From Actinomycetes bacterium (lineage in GTDB: Bacteria > Actinomycetota > Acidimicrobiia > Acidimicrobiales > Bog-793): DNA of 31,187 nucleotides. Below the pieces are notes generated by a model. It was not told where the DNA came from. It searched no databases and saw only the letters and a list, made by a program, of their open reading frames with translations. Where the stretch lies: assembly GCA_021785095.1 (NCBI GenBank), contig JAJYGM010000223.1:1-31187 (forward strand), written 5' to 3'. Made by a program: the position numbers and the translations under genes. Within the stretch, counting starts at the first letter, position 1. Each line of letters starts with the position of its first letter. Shown piece after piece: positions 1 through 6,290 of this stretch.

Positions 1-1
1 C

Positions 2-931
2 GAGCCGAGCCTCGCCATGACGATCGGCATCAACACCTCGCCGCTCTCGGGCCGGGACGGGACCAAGCTGACGGCTCGCCTGCTCAAGGGCCGCCTCGAC
101 ACCGAGCTCGTCGGGAACGTGTCCCTCCGCGTCAACGAGACGGACCGGCCCGACACCTGGGAGGTACAGGGGCGCGGGGAGCTCCAGCTGGCGGTTCTCG
201 TGGAGACGTTCCGGCGGGAAGGTTTCGAGCTGACCGTCGGCAAGCCGCAGGTCGTCACCCGCGAGATCGGCGGCAGGCTGCACGAACCCGTCGAGCACGT
301 GTCGATCGACGTCCCCGAGGACTTCATGGGCGTGGTCACCCAACTGCTGGCGCTCCGCAAGGGGCGGATGCAGCAGATGGTCAACCACGGCACGGGCTGG
401 GTGCGCATGGACTACCGGGTGCCGAGCCGCGGCCTCATCGGCTTTCGCACCGAGTTCATGACCGAGACGCGCGGCACCGGCGTGCTGCACCATGTCTTCG
501 ACGGTCTCGAGCCGTGGTTCGGCGAGCTCCGCACCCGCCCCACCGGTTCGCTCGTGGCCGATCGCAGCGGCATGACGACGACCTACACGCTCCTCAACCT
601 GCAGGAGCGGGGGAGCCTCTTCGTCGGCGCGGGCGTCGAGGTCTACGAAGGCATGATCGTCGGTGAGAACGCCCGCTCAGAGGACATGGACGTCAACCCG
701 ACGAAGGAGAAGAAGCTCACGAACATGCGCAGCTCGACCGCCGACGAGCTCGTGCGGTTGATCCCACCCCGGCAGTTGTCGCTCGAGCAGGCGCTCGAGT
801 TCATCCGCGAGGACGAGTGCGTGGAGGTGACGCCGGCTCAGGTCCGGCTGCGCAAGGTGACGCTCGACCAGGCGACCCGTGCCCGGCGCGCCGCCCAGGC
901 GAAACGGGAACGCCTCTCCGAACGAGCCTGA
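2..931 (+). CDS. typA: Translational GTPase TypA/BipA, C-terminal part (5' end outside window)
   Basis: TypA is a ribosome-associated GTPase of the EF-G/LepA superfamily linked to stress and cold adaptation. Only about 309 codons are present, in frame from base 2. The GTP-binding domain lies outside the window, and the family is usually 600-640 residues. Recognisable segments in order are [15 protein letters not shown], the domain III segment [18 protein letters not shown], the EF-G-domain-V-like [17 protein letters not shown], and the TypA-specific C-terminal domain with [14 protein letters not shown] and EDECVEVTP. The ATG at 17 is an internal methionine, because the family alignment clearly continues upstream of it. 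The gene converges on the Clp_N regulator with a 7-bp gap. Nothing looks broken. Identification is secure; only the N-terminal half is missing. Confidence 0.93.
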   Translation, partial: EPSLAMTIGINTSPLSGRDGTKLTARLLKGRLDTELVGNVSLRVNETDRPDTWEVQGRGELQLAVLVETFRREGFELTVGKPQVVTREIGGRLHEPVEHVSIDVPEDFMGVVTQLLALRKGRMQQMVNHGTGWVRMDYRVPSRGLIGFRTEFMTETRGTGVLHHVFDGLEPWFGELRTRPTGSLVADRSGMTTTYTLLNLQERGSLFVGAGVEVYEGMIVGENARSEDMDVNPTKEKKLTNMRSSTADELVRLIPPRQLSLEQALEFIREDECVEVTPAQVRLRKVTLDQATRARRAAQAKRERLSERA

Positions 932-938
932 CCCCCGC

Positions 939-1649
939 TCAGGCCTTGTGCGTGTAGGCGGCGAGCTTCGCCGCCACCCGCTCGGCAGTCCGGTCGTAGG
1001 AGAGGCCCCTGTCTGCCAGCACGGCATAGGCGACGGACTGGTCGTTGCCGAAGAGGGCCAGCAAGAGATGCTCGGTGCCGATGTAGTTGTGCCCGAGCTG
1101 GAGCGCCTCCTCGACCGCTTGGCGGAACGTCTGCATCGCCCGGGGCGTGAGCGGCGTCGCAAGCTCCGGCCCGAGCGGTTCCCCCTTCGGGATCTTCCCC
1201 GTGACCTGTTCGAGCACCTGACCGCGGTCCAGGCCCTCCTCCGCCAGCACCTGTGCCGAGATCGACGCCGGGTCCGCGAAGAGGGCGACCAGGAGGTGCT
1301 CGGTCCCGACGAACGGATGACCGAGCCCCTTCGCAGTCGTGGCGGCGTCCTCCAGCACGCGGCGGGCACGCGGCGTGAAGCGCTCGAACGCAGCCGGTTG
1401 GCTGCTCAGGGGACCGGTGAAGCGCTTGTGGGCCGCCTGGCGGCTCACGCCGAGGACGCTGCTGATCTCGGTCCACGAGTGCCCGCTCTGGCGGCACTGC
1501 TCGACGAAGTGCCCGAGCAGCTCGTCGGCAGTCTGCTCGATCTCGCTCGCGGTCCTGGCAGCGTGCTCGAGCTGGGCGAGCGGCTCGTCGCTCCCGGCAT
1601 CGGAGCGGACGACGGCGATGAGGTCGGCAAGGCCAGGTCCTGGAGTCAT
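939..1649 (-). CDS. One-component regulator: HTH plus two Clp_N repeats
   Basis: A 236-residue soluble protein. Residues 25-50 are a helical lead-in. Residues 56-78 (HSWTEISSVLGVSRQAAHKRF) read as a helix-turn-helix with recognition helix SRQAAHKRF. Two Clp_N-type repeats follow at about 89-150 and 165-232, each with the family pattern LTPRA...A...LGH-x-(F/Y)-(I/V)-GTEHLL-x-ALF. In ClpA/ClpB/ClpC this domain docks substrates and adaptors onto the AAA+ unfoldase. Here there is no AAA+ domain and no Walker motif, so it is not a chaperone subunit. I infer a DNA-binding regulator whose Clp_N part senses a ligand or partner. The ATG at 1649 is favoured because a strong promoter places the transcript start on that A. 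The gene is last on the minus strand after soxR and the amino acid dehydrogenase, but has its own promoter. The ligand is unknown. Confidence 0.85.
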   Translation of the reverse strand: MTPGPGLADLIAVVRSDAGSDEPLAQLEHAARTASEIEQTADELLGHFVEQCRQSGHSWTEISSVLGVSRQAAHKRFTGPLSSQPAAFERFTPRARRVLEDAATTAKGLGHPFVGTEHLLVALFADPASISAQVLAEEGLDRGQVLEQVTGKIPKGEPLGPELATPLTPRAMQTFRQAVEEALQLGHNYIGTEHLLLALFGNDQSVAYAVLADRGLSYDRTAERVAAKLAAYTHKA

Positions 1650-1684
1650 GTGTCAACTCTAGGTTGACGCACGGGTGTTGTCAA
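1650..1684 (-). promoter_or_regulatory. Promoter of the Clp_N regulator gene (leaderless)
   Basis: On the minus strand a perfect -35 TTGACA (1679-1684) is followed after exactly 17 bp by -10 TAGAGT (1656-1661). Six bases separate the -10 from the ATG at 1647-1649, so the predicted transcript begins at or next to the start codon. No Shine-Dalgarno sequence can fit. Both hexamers lie inside the palindromes described at 1652-1696. Confidence 0.8.
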
Positions 1685-1696
1685 CCTAGAGTTGAC
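1652..1696. promoter_or_regulatory. Paired palindromic operator, two mirrored 17-bp sites
   Basis: GTCAACTCTAGGTTGAC (1652-1668) and GTCAACCTAGAGTTGAC (1680-1696) are perfect reverse complements. Each is itself a dyad GTCAAC-N5-GTTGAC. Their centres are 28 bp apart, close to three helical turns. The first covers the -10 and the second the -35 of the Clp_N regulator promoter, the expected geometry for autorepression by a dimeric HTH protein. The second site also contains the stop codon of the upstream dehydrogenase gene. That the Clp_N regulator itself binds here is inference from position. Confidence 0.75.
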
Positions 1697-2781
1697 GAAC
1701 CTCCCGCACGGGCGGCGTCCGCGACCGCGATGCGCTGCTCCGCGGTCCGGTCGGCGATCGCTTCGAGCGTGTCGCCGGTCCTCGACGCCTCGTCGAACAG
1801 AGCCACGACCGTGTCGTAGATGCGTGCCACGTGTTCGTGTGCGGCCTCGGGGTCGTACTCACCGTCGCGCTCGTAGGCGATGTTGATGACGCCGCCGGCG
1901 TTGACGACGTAGTCCGGCACGTAGGCGATGCCACGCTCGCGGAGCACCGCGGCGAGCTCGGGCCGCGCCAGCTGGTTGTTGGCAGCACCGACGACGGCCT
2001 CGCATGCGAGCGCGGGAACGGTCTCGTCGTCGAGCGCACCGCCGAGGGCGCACGGGGCATAGATGTCACAGGCCGTCGCGTGGATCTCGCCCGGGTCGGA
2101 CGCTGTGGCTCCCGTCGCGTCCACGACCCGGCGCACGGCGGACTGATCGACGTCGGCGACTACGAGCTTCGCCCCGTCGCCTGCTGCCAGGCCCGCCAGA
2201 GCGCCGCCCACCTTTCCGACTCCGTTGACGGCGATGCGCCGCCCGGCGAGCGAGTCCGAGCCCCAGAGGGACTTGGCCGCCGCCTGCATCGCACGGAACA
2301 CGCCGAACGCCGTGACCGGGCTCGGGTCGCCGGAACCGCCGGCCTCGACCGAGCGACCGGTCACGAAACGGGTGTGCCGGCCGAGCTCGTCCATGTCCGC
2401 GATCGACGTTCCAACGTCCTCAGCCGTGTAGTACCTCCCGCCGAGACCGTTGAGAAACGCCCCGTAATCCCGCCACAACCCCGGCGACCGCAGCACGGAC
2501 GGATCGCCGAGGATGACGGCCTTCCCGCCTCCCAGCTCGAGCCCGGCCATCGCCGCCTTGTAGCTCATCGCCCGCGAGAGCCGCAGCACATCGGCGAGGC
2601 CGTCCGCCACCGTCGGGTAAGGGCGGAAGCGGGTGCCTCCGAGCGCGGGACCGAGCGCCGTCGAGTGGATGGCGACGATCGCGCGCAGCCCCGAACCCCT
2701 TCGCCAGATGCCGGCGACCTCCTCGTGTTCGCCCCCGGTGTCGAGCGCATCGACTTCGCTGTCGCTCTGGCTCGCCTTCAT
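1681..2781 (-). CDS. Glu/Leu/Phe/Val dehydrogenase (leucine/valine dehydrogenase type)
   Basis: NAD-dependent oxidative deamination of a branched-chain amino acid to its 2-oxo acid and ammonia is the likely reaction. At 366 residues it matches leucine and valine dehydrogenases (about 360) rather than hexameric glutamate dehydrogenases (about 450). The substrate half has GPALGGTRF (44-52), SYKAAMAGL (73-81) and GGGKAVI (84-90) with the catalytic lysine K87, then EDVGT (121-125) carrying the catalytic aspartate. A Rossmann glycine motif NGVGKVGG follows at 186-193. The ATG at 2781 has a GGAGG 13 bp upstream, somewhat distant. It lies 75 bp downstream of soxR on the same strand. The last codons and stop overlap the distal operator of the following regulator gene. 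Leucine versus valine preference cannot be told from sequence alone. Confidence 0.88.
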   Translation of the reverse strand: MKASQSDSEVDALDTGGEHEEVAGIWRRGSGLRAIVAIHSTALGPALGGTRFRPYPTVADGLADVLRLSRAMSYKAAMAGLELGGGKAVILGDPSVLRSPGLWRDYGAFLNGLGGRYYTAEDVGTSIADMDELGRHTRFVTGRSVEAGGSGDPSPVTAFGVFRAMQAAAKSLWGSDSLAGRRIAVNGVGKVGGALAGLAAGDGAKLVVADVDQSAVRRVVDATGATASDPGEIHATACDIYAPCALGGALDDETVPALACEAVVGAANNQLARPELAAVLRERGIAYVPDYVVNAGGVINIAYERDGEYDPEAAHEHVARIYDTVVALFDEASRTGDTLEAIADRTAEQRIAVADAARAGGSSTLG

Positions 2782-2856
2782 GACCGGTGTCGCACCTCCT
2801 CGTGCGCCGGAGCCGACCGGCGTCAGCCCTCTGCCCCACGCAGTTGTAGCGCTTGC

Positions 2857-3339
2857 TCAGACCTCTCCCGGCACGCCCACGCCCCCCGCCTCGGGCGAGT
2901 CCCCGAGCAGGTAGCGAGGACCATGGCCGAGCAGGCGAGCCCGGTCGTCCGGGTTGTACAAGGCACACCGCCGGAGGGACAGGCACCCACATCCGATGCA
3001 GGAGTCCAGCTGGTCCCTCAGCGCTTCGAGCACGGCGATCTGCTCGTCGAGCCGCGGGCGCCATGCACGCGACAGGCGGGCCCAGTCGGCCTTGCTCGGC
3101 GTCCGGCCCCGCGGCAGCATCGAGAACGCCTCCCGGATGTCCTCGAGGCTGAGGCCGACGCGCTGCGCGACCTTCACGAACGCCACCCGCCTCAGCATGT
3201 CCCGGTGGTACCGCCGCTGACCGCCTGACGACCGCTCGGACTCGATCAGGCCCTCGCTCTCATAGAAACGCAGAGCTGAGGCCGCCACACCCGTGCGCTC
3301 CACCACCTCCCCGATCGGCAGCAGCGTGGAGGCGGTCAC
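2857..3339 (-). CDS. soxR: Redox-sensitive MerR-family activator SoxR
   Basis: SoxR senses redox-cycling compounds through a [2Fe-2S] cluster and remodels over-long promoters. The N-terminal MerR winged helix is plain (IGEVVERTGVAASALRFYE). It is followed by a dimerisation helix and the cluster motif C114-x2-C117-x-C119-x5-C125 in CIGCGCLSLRRCAL, then NPDD. The cysteine spacing is identical to E. coli SoxR (119/122/124/130). I choose the GTG at 3339 (160 residues), because a -10 TAGGGT lies 7 bp before it. A TTG 12 codons upstream (3375) is in frame but sits inside the putative SoxR operator and upstream of the -10. The C-terminal tail after the cluster is short and glycine-rich. Divergent from the DUF929 gene. 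Targets other than itself are unknown. Confidence 0.9.
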   Translation of the reverse strand: MTASTLLPIGEVVERTGVAASALRFYESEGLIESERSSGGQRRYHRDMLRRVAFVKVAQRVGLSLEDIREAFSMLPRGRTPSKADWARLSRAWRPRLDEQIAVLEALRDQLDSCIGCGCLSLRRCALYNPDDRARLLGHGPRYLLGDSPEAGGVGVPGEV

Positions 3340-3346
3340 GGCGTCA

Positions 3347-3387
3347 ACCCTAGGCCGCGGGGACTTCGACTTCAAGTTAACTTCAGT
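3347..3387 (-). promoter_or_regulatory. soxR promoter with SoxR box
   Basis: Minus strand: -35 TTGAAG (3370-3375), 17 bp, -10 TAGGGT (3347-3352), 7 bp, GTG start. The 18 bases at 3370-3387 read CTGAAGTTAACTTGAAG plus one flanking base, and match the E. coli soxS operator CCTCAAGTTAACTTGAGG at 15 of 18 positions. The core AAGTTAACTT is a perfect dyad. The box covers the -35 and extends upstream, instead of sitting inside a 19-bp spacer as in SoxR-activated promoters. That arrangement suggests autorepression. Confidence 0.75.
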
Positions 3388-3594
3388 CCGTCGTCGACGG
3401 CGGGCGCGACGACGTGCTCGACGCGGACGCGATGGGGGCGCACGCTGAAGCGGTGCTCATAGTGTGCTGGGAGTTCGCTGGCAGCACCCCGTGCCGACGG
3501 ACAGCCCCCTCGGGGACAAGTAGCCTTGGCCGGTACGCTTTGCTTCGGTGCCGCCGCGCGTGGCGCCCGACACCACCCAGAGGAGTCATCGGAC
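3388..3594 (+). promoter_or_regulatory. Intergenic region upstream of the DUF929 gene
   Basis: This stretch between divergent soxR and the DUF929 gene holds no convincing gene. A -10-like TACGCT lies at 3534-3539 without a good -35. A clear Shine-Dalgarno AGGAG at 3581-3585 sits nine bases before the ATG at 3595. The leader would be about 50 nt, so this gene is not leaderless, unlike many in the window. Confidence 0.45.
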
Positions 3595-4752
3595 ATGGCG
3601 AGCAGCGGAAGCGGCAACCGCTCGGGCGGAAACCGCACCGGCAGCGGCAACAAGGGCGCGAGCGGCAACCGGAAGCCGTCCTCGGCGCGTTCTGGCGGTG
3701 GTGAAAGCGCGACGCGGGGCCAGACGGCCGCCGACCGTGCCCGTGAGCGCGTCCAGCAGCAGGGTGGCGGTCCGGGCACTCGCTCGTCCGGCAACCGTGG
3801 TCGCCCTCCCGCCCGTGGCGGAGGCCGCCGGACCCCGCAGCGCGGTGGCAGCTCGACGACACGCACGGCCGGCATCTTCGGCGGCACGCTCGTCGTGCTG
3901 GTGGCCGTGATCATCATCGTGTTCTCGTTGCTGAGCGGAAGCGGGGTGACGGGCCATGACCCGTACATCGCTCCGTTCCCCGCAAAGGCCGCCATCGTCA
4001 GCGCCGTCACGAACGTCCCCAATTCCGAGCTCGCTGCTGCCGGGAGCGGCTCGGGCGTCATCTCGCCGGTCGGCAAGAAGGGGACGACCTCGACGGTCGT
4101 CCTCGTCAACAGCCCTGAGACCCGCGGCGGAAAGATCGTCATCACGTACTTCGGCTCGGAGTACTGCCCGTACTGCGCAGCCACGCGCTGGCCGCTCACC
4201 ATCGCCCTCAGCAAGTTCGGGACCTTCAGCGGCCTCGAGCAGACGGCGTCCTCACCCCTCGACGCCTATGCCAGCACCCACACGCTGACGTACGCCAAGG
4301 CCACCTACTCGAGCCGCTACATCGTGTTCTCCGCGACCGAGCAGCTGAGCAACCACTGCGTGCAGAGCTCCGTGGTCGCGAACCCCAGCCCGCCCCCGGC
4401 CTACGTCTGCCAGAACGGGAACTACTACGTCGTGAAGAACCCCTCGAAGGCTGTCAGCGCTCTCGTCACCAAGTACGACAGCGCGGCCTACGTCGGCGGC
4501 AACGCCTCCGGCATCCCGTTCATCGACTTCGGCGGGAGGTACCTCGAGTCGGGCGCCCTCTTCATCCCGAGCGTCCTCCAGAACGCGAGCTGGACCCAGA
4601 TCGTGAACTCGTTCAAGGTCCCGAAGCAGGGCATCGGTCAGGCCGTCCTCGCGTCGGCGAACCGCTACATCGCGATGATCTGCGAGGCCACCCACAACAA
4701 GCCCCCGATCTGCAGCCAGGCGTTCGTGAAGTCGGCGGAGAAGGCGCTCTAG
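3595..4752 (+). CDS. DUF929 membrane-anchored thioredoxin-like protein (putative DsbA-like thiol oxidase)
   Basis: 385 residues from the ATG at 3595, chosen for its AGGAG at nine bases' spacing; an in-frame start at 3526 lacks one. Residues 1-90 are a low-complexity, positively charged Gly/Arg/Ser tail, presumably cytoplasmic. Residues 93-113 form one membrane helix (GTLVVLVAVIIIVFSLL). The rest faces outside. FGSEYCPYCAATRWP carries a CPYC redox motif at 191-194 in the DUF929 fold, with further cysteines in NHCVQ, YVCQN, MICEA and PICSQ. CPYC resembles glutaredoxin and DsbA-type active sites. The next gene, 11 bp downstream, encodes VKOR, which reoxidises DsbA-like partners in actinobacteria. 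I infer a disulfide-forming oxidase of exported proteins. Family assignment is by motif recall; enzymatic role is inference. Confidence 0.78.
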   Translation: MASSGSGNRSGGNRTGSGNKGASGNRKPSSARSGGGESATRGQTAADRARERVQQQGGGPGTRSSGNRGRPPARGGGRRTPQRGGSSTTRTAGIFGGTLVVLVAVIIIVFSLLSGSGVTGHDPYIAPFPAKAAIVSAVTNVPNSELAAAGSGSGVISPVGKKGTTSTVVLVNSPETRGGKIVITYFGSEYCPYCAATRWPLTIALSKFGTFSGLEQTASSPLDAYASTHTLTYAKATYSSRYIVFSATEQLSNHCVQSSVVANPSPPPAYVCQNGNYYVVKNPSKAVSALVTKYDSAAYVGGNASGIPFIDFGGRYLESGALFIPSVLQNASWTQIVNSFKVPKQGIGQAVLASANRYIAMICEATHNKPPICSQAFVKSAEKAL

Positions 4753-4763
4753 GCTCTGGGCAC

Positions 4764-5360
4764 ATGACACGCTGGCGTCCGATCGCGACGACGCTCGTCT
4801 CGCTCGCCGGGCTCGGGCTGGCGGCGTTCCTGACCTGGGCGCACTACTTCGACCAGGGCGCGATCAACAACACCTGCCCGCTCGGGTCCAAGGGCGCCGG
4901 CGGCTTCGTCAACTGCGGCGCTGTCACGACGAGCCCGGAGTCGATGGTCCTCGGCGTTCCCGTCGCGCTGTGGGGACTCCTCTTCTTCGTCGCCATGACC
5001 GTGATGTCCCTTCCTCGCGCCTGGCGCTCACCGTCGATGCGGCTCGCTCAGGCACGCCTGGCCCTGAACGTCGTCGGGATGGGTTTCGTGCTGTACCTCG
5101 TGAGCGTCGAGTTCCTCCAGCTCCACCACCTCTGCCTGTACTGCACCTTCGTCCACCTCCTGCAGTTCGCCCTGTTCATGCTCGTCCTCACCGGCTGGAA
5201 CGACACGGGCTACGTCCAGTCGCACTCGAGCGACGCCGAGTACGACGAGCTCGAGGACGAGGAGTGGGAGGAGGAGCCGGAACCGGCTCGGGACATGTAC
5301 TCCGCACCGGGAAACCGGCTGCCGCGCTCGCAGCGGTCGAAGGCCCGAGCGAGGGCTTAG
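4764..5360 (+). CDS. Vitamin K epoxide reductase (VKOR) family membrane protein
   Basis: Bacterial VKOR replaces DsbB. It takes electrons from a DsbA-like thiol partner and passes them to a quinone, here probably menaquinone. The 198-residue protein has four membrane helices (about 8-26, 63-82, 98-118, 128-144). All four expected cysteines are present: the loop pair C38 and C51 (in NTCPLG and FVNCGAV) and the active-site CxxC C124-C127 in HLCLYCTFVH. No fused thioredoxin domain follows. Instead there is a hydrophilic, strongly acidic stretch (about 156-174) and a basic C-terminus. The partner is therefore likely the DUF929 protein encoded 11 bp upstream. Ends 6 bp from the convergent acetyltransferase, and both stop codons fall inside a near-tandem GGCTTAGCC repeat at 5354-5372. 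Confidence 0.9.
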   Translation: MTRWRPIATTLVSLAGLGLAAFLTWAHYFDQGAINNTCPLGSKGAGGFVNCGAVTTSPESMVLGVPVALWGLLFFVAMTVMSLPRAWRSPSMRLAQARLALNVVGMGFVLYLVSVEFLQLHHLCLYCTFVHLLQFALFMLVLTGWNDTGYVQSHSSDAEYDELEDEEWEEEPEPARDMYSAPGNRLPRSQRSKARARA

Positions 5361-5366
5361 CCAGGC

Positions 5367-5933
5367 TTAGCCCGCCACCGCCCGCCACTCCTCGGCCGTC
5401 AAGCGGTACAGCACGTGGTGGCGCAGCGGGTGGCCGGGATCGAGCGAGGTGTGCTCGAAATCGTCGGCGGGGTCGGTGTGCATGCCGATCTTCTGCATCA
5501 CCCGTTGCGACCGCTCGTTGAGGAGTGACGTGAACGACACGATCTCGCCGAGCCCGCACTTCTCGAAGCCGAAGCTCAGGCCGGCCTGCGCGGCCTCAGG
5601 GGCGTATCCCTTGCCCCAGGCCGAGCGGGCGAGGCGCCAGCCGACCTCGGTCGAGCCTCGCACCGGGATGTCGTTCGAGACGTGGTGCAGCCCGACGAAC
5701 CCGATGAAGGGCTCTCCGTCCTTCACCTGGACGGCCCAGAGCCCGTAGCCGTTCTGCTCGAAGGAGTCGTCGGCGGCCCTCGCCAGTGCGTCGGACCGGT
5801 CCCGGTCGAGGGCGCCTGGGAAGTACTCCATGACCTCCGGGTCTGCGTTCATGGCGGCGAAGGGCGCGAGGTCGCTCTCTCGCCAGCGCCGCAGCAGCAG
5901 TCGGTCCGTCTCGATGGTCGGGCCCCTCTCCAT
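5367..5933 (-). CDS. GNAT-family N-acetyltransferase (RimJ/RimL-like)
   Basis: Transfers acetyl from acetyl-CoA to an amine, possibly a protein N-terminus or small molecule; the substrate cannot be read. The N-terminus IETDRLLLRRWRESDLAPF is the classic RimL-type opening. VGWRLARSAWGKGYAPEA carries the acetyl-CoA pyrophosphate loop (R/Q-x-x-G-x-G/A variant, here ARSAWGKG). SFTSLLNERSQRVMQKIGM is motif B. At 188 residues it is typical in length. The ATG at 5933 is preferred over an upstream in-frame start at 6044, which would run through the divergent DUF503 gene. A weak CACCAT sits 6 bp before this ATG. Its 31-bp upstream gap is shared with the DUF503 gene. Confidence 0.85.
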   Translation of the reverse strand: MERGPTIETDRLLLRRWRESDLAPFAAMNADPEVMEYFPGALDRDRSDALARAADDSFEQNGYGLWAVQVKDGEPFIGFVGLHHVSNDIPVRGSTEVGWRLARSAWGKGYAPEAAQAGLSFGFEKCGLGEIVSFTSLLNERSQRVMQKIGMHTDPADDFEHTSLDPGHPLRHHVLYRLTAEEWRAVAG

Positions 5934-5950
5934 GTCGCGATGGTGCCACG

Positions 5951-5956
5951 TACCAT
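5951..5956 (+). promoter_or_regulatory. -10 element TACCAT of the DUF503 gene
   Basis: TACCAT lies 8 bp before the ATG at 5965, which predicts a transcript starting at or next to the start codon. No -35 of quality is visible, because the region is shared with the start of the divergent acetyltransferase. Confidence 0.5.
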
Positions 5957-5964
5957 CGGCAGGG

Positions 5965-6252
5965 ATGATCGGCGCCCTCGAGATCGAGCTCCACTTTCCG
6001 TCCTGCCGCTCCCTCAAGGAGAAACGTGCGCTCCTCCGCCCCATCGTCGACTCCTCACGAGCGCGCTACCGGGTCGCCATAGCCGAGGTCGGCTACCAGG
6101 ACCTCCACCAGCGCACGCTCCTCGAAGTGGCGGCGGTGGCAGCAGCCGCGAAGGTGGTGACCGACGAGCTCGACGCAGTCGAGCGGCTCGTGTGGTCCTC
6201 GCCCGGCCTCGAGGTCGTCTCGTCCCGGCGGTGGTGGTCCGACGCCGAGTGA
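5965..6252 (+). CDS. DUF503 (YlxP-like) family protein
   Basis: A 95-residue protein of the DUF503 family, recognised from the N-terminus MIGALEIELHFPSCRSLKEKR, the RYRVAIAEVGYQDLHQR middle and a WSSPGLEVVSSRRWW end. The family is small, cytoplasmic and ferredoxin-fold-like. In many bacteria it is encoded beside rbfA in the nusA-infB operon, hinting at a translation or ribosome link, but its function is unestablished. Here it stands alone between a GNAT gene and gabD1. The start at 5965 is chosen because the family begins here and a TACCAT box sits 8 bp upstream. Earlier in-frame codons overlap the divergent acetyltransferase gene. Confidence 0.82.
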   Translation: MIGALEIELHFPSCRSLKEKRALLRPIVDSSRARYRVAIAEVGYQDLHQRTLLEVAAVAAAAKVVTDELDAVERLVWSSPGLEVVSSRRWWSDAE

Positions 6253-6269
6253 CCTCGGCGAAGGCCGGT

Positions 6270-6290
6270 TGAACCGGGCTGGTCGGTTCA
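6270..6290. terminator. Hairpin between convergent DUF503 gene and gabD1
   Basis: TGAACCG-GGCTGGT-CGGTTCA forms a 7-bp perfect stem with a 7-nt loop and includes the gabD1 stop codon. There is no U-tract. A short overlapping dyad CCGGTT-G-AACCGG lies at 6265-6277. The convergent position suggests a bidirectional transcription end. Confidence 0.45.

Noticed and set aside
1831..3228. A 465-codon plus-strand open frame over the dehydrogenase and soxR
   Set aside because: Both minus-strand genes show clear family motifs with intact catalytic or cluster residues. The plus frame has biased, repetitive composition and no known domain.
5354..5372. Near-tandem GGCTTAGCC repeat at the convergent ends of the VKOR and acetyltransferase genes
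   Set aside because: It is short and simply supplies the two opposed stop codons. No hairpin or attachment-site function is apparent.
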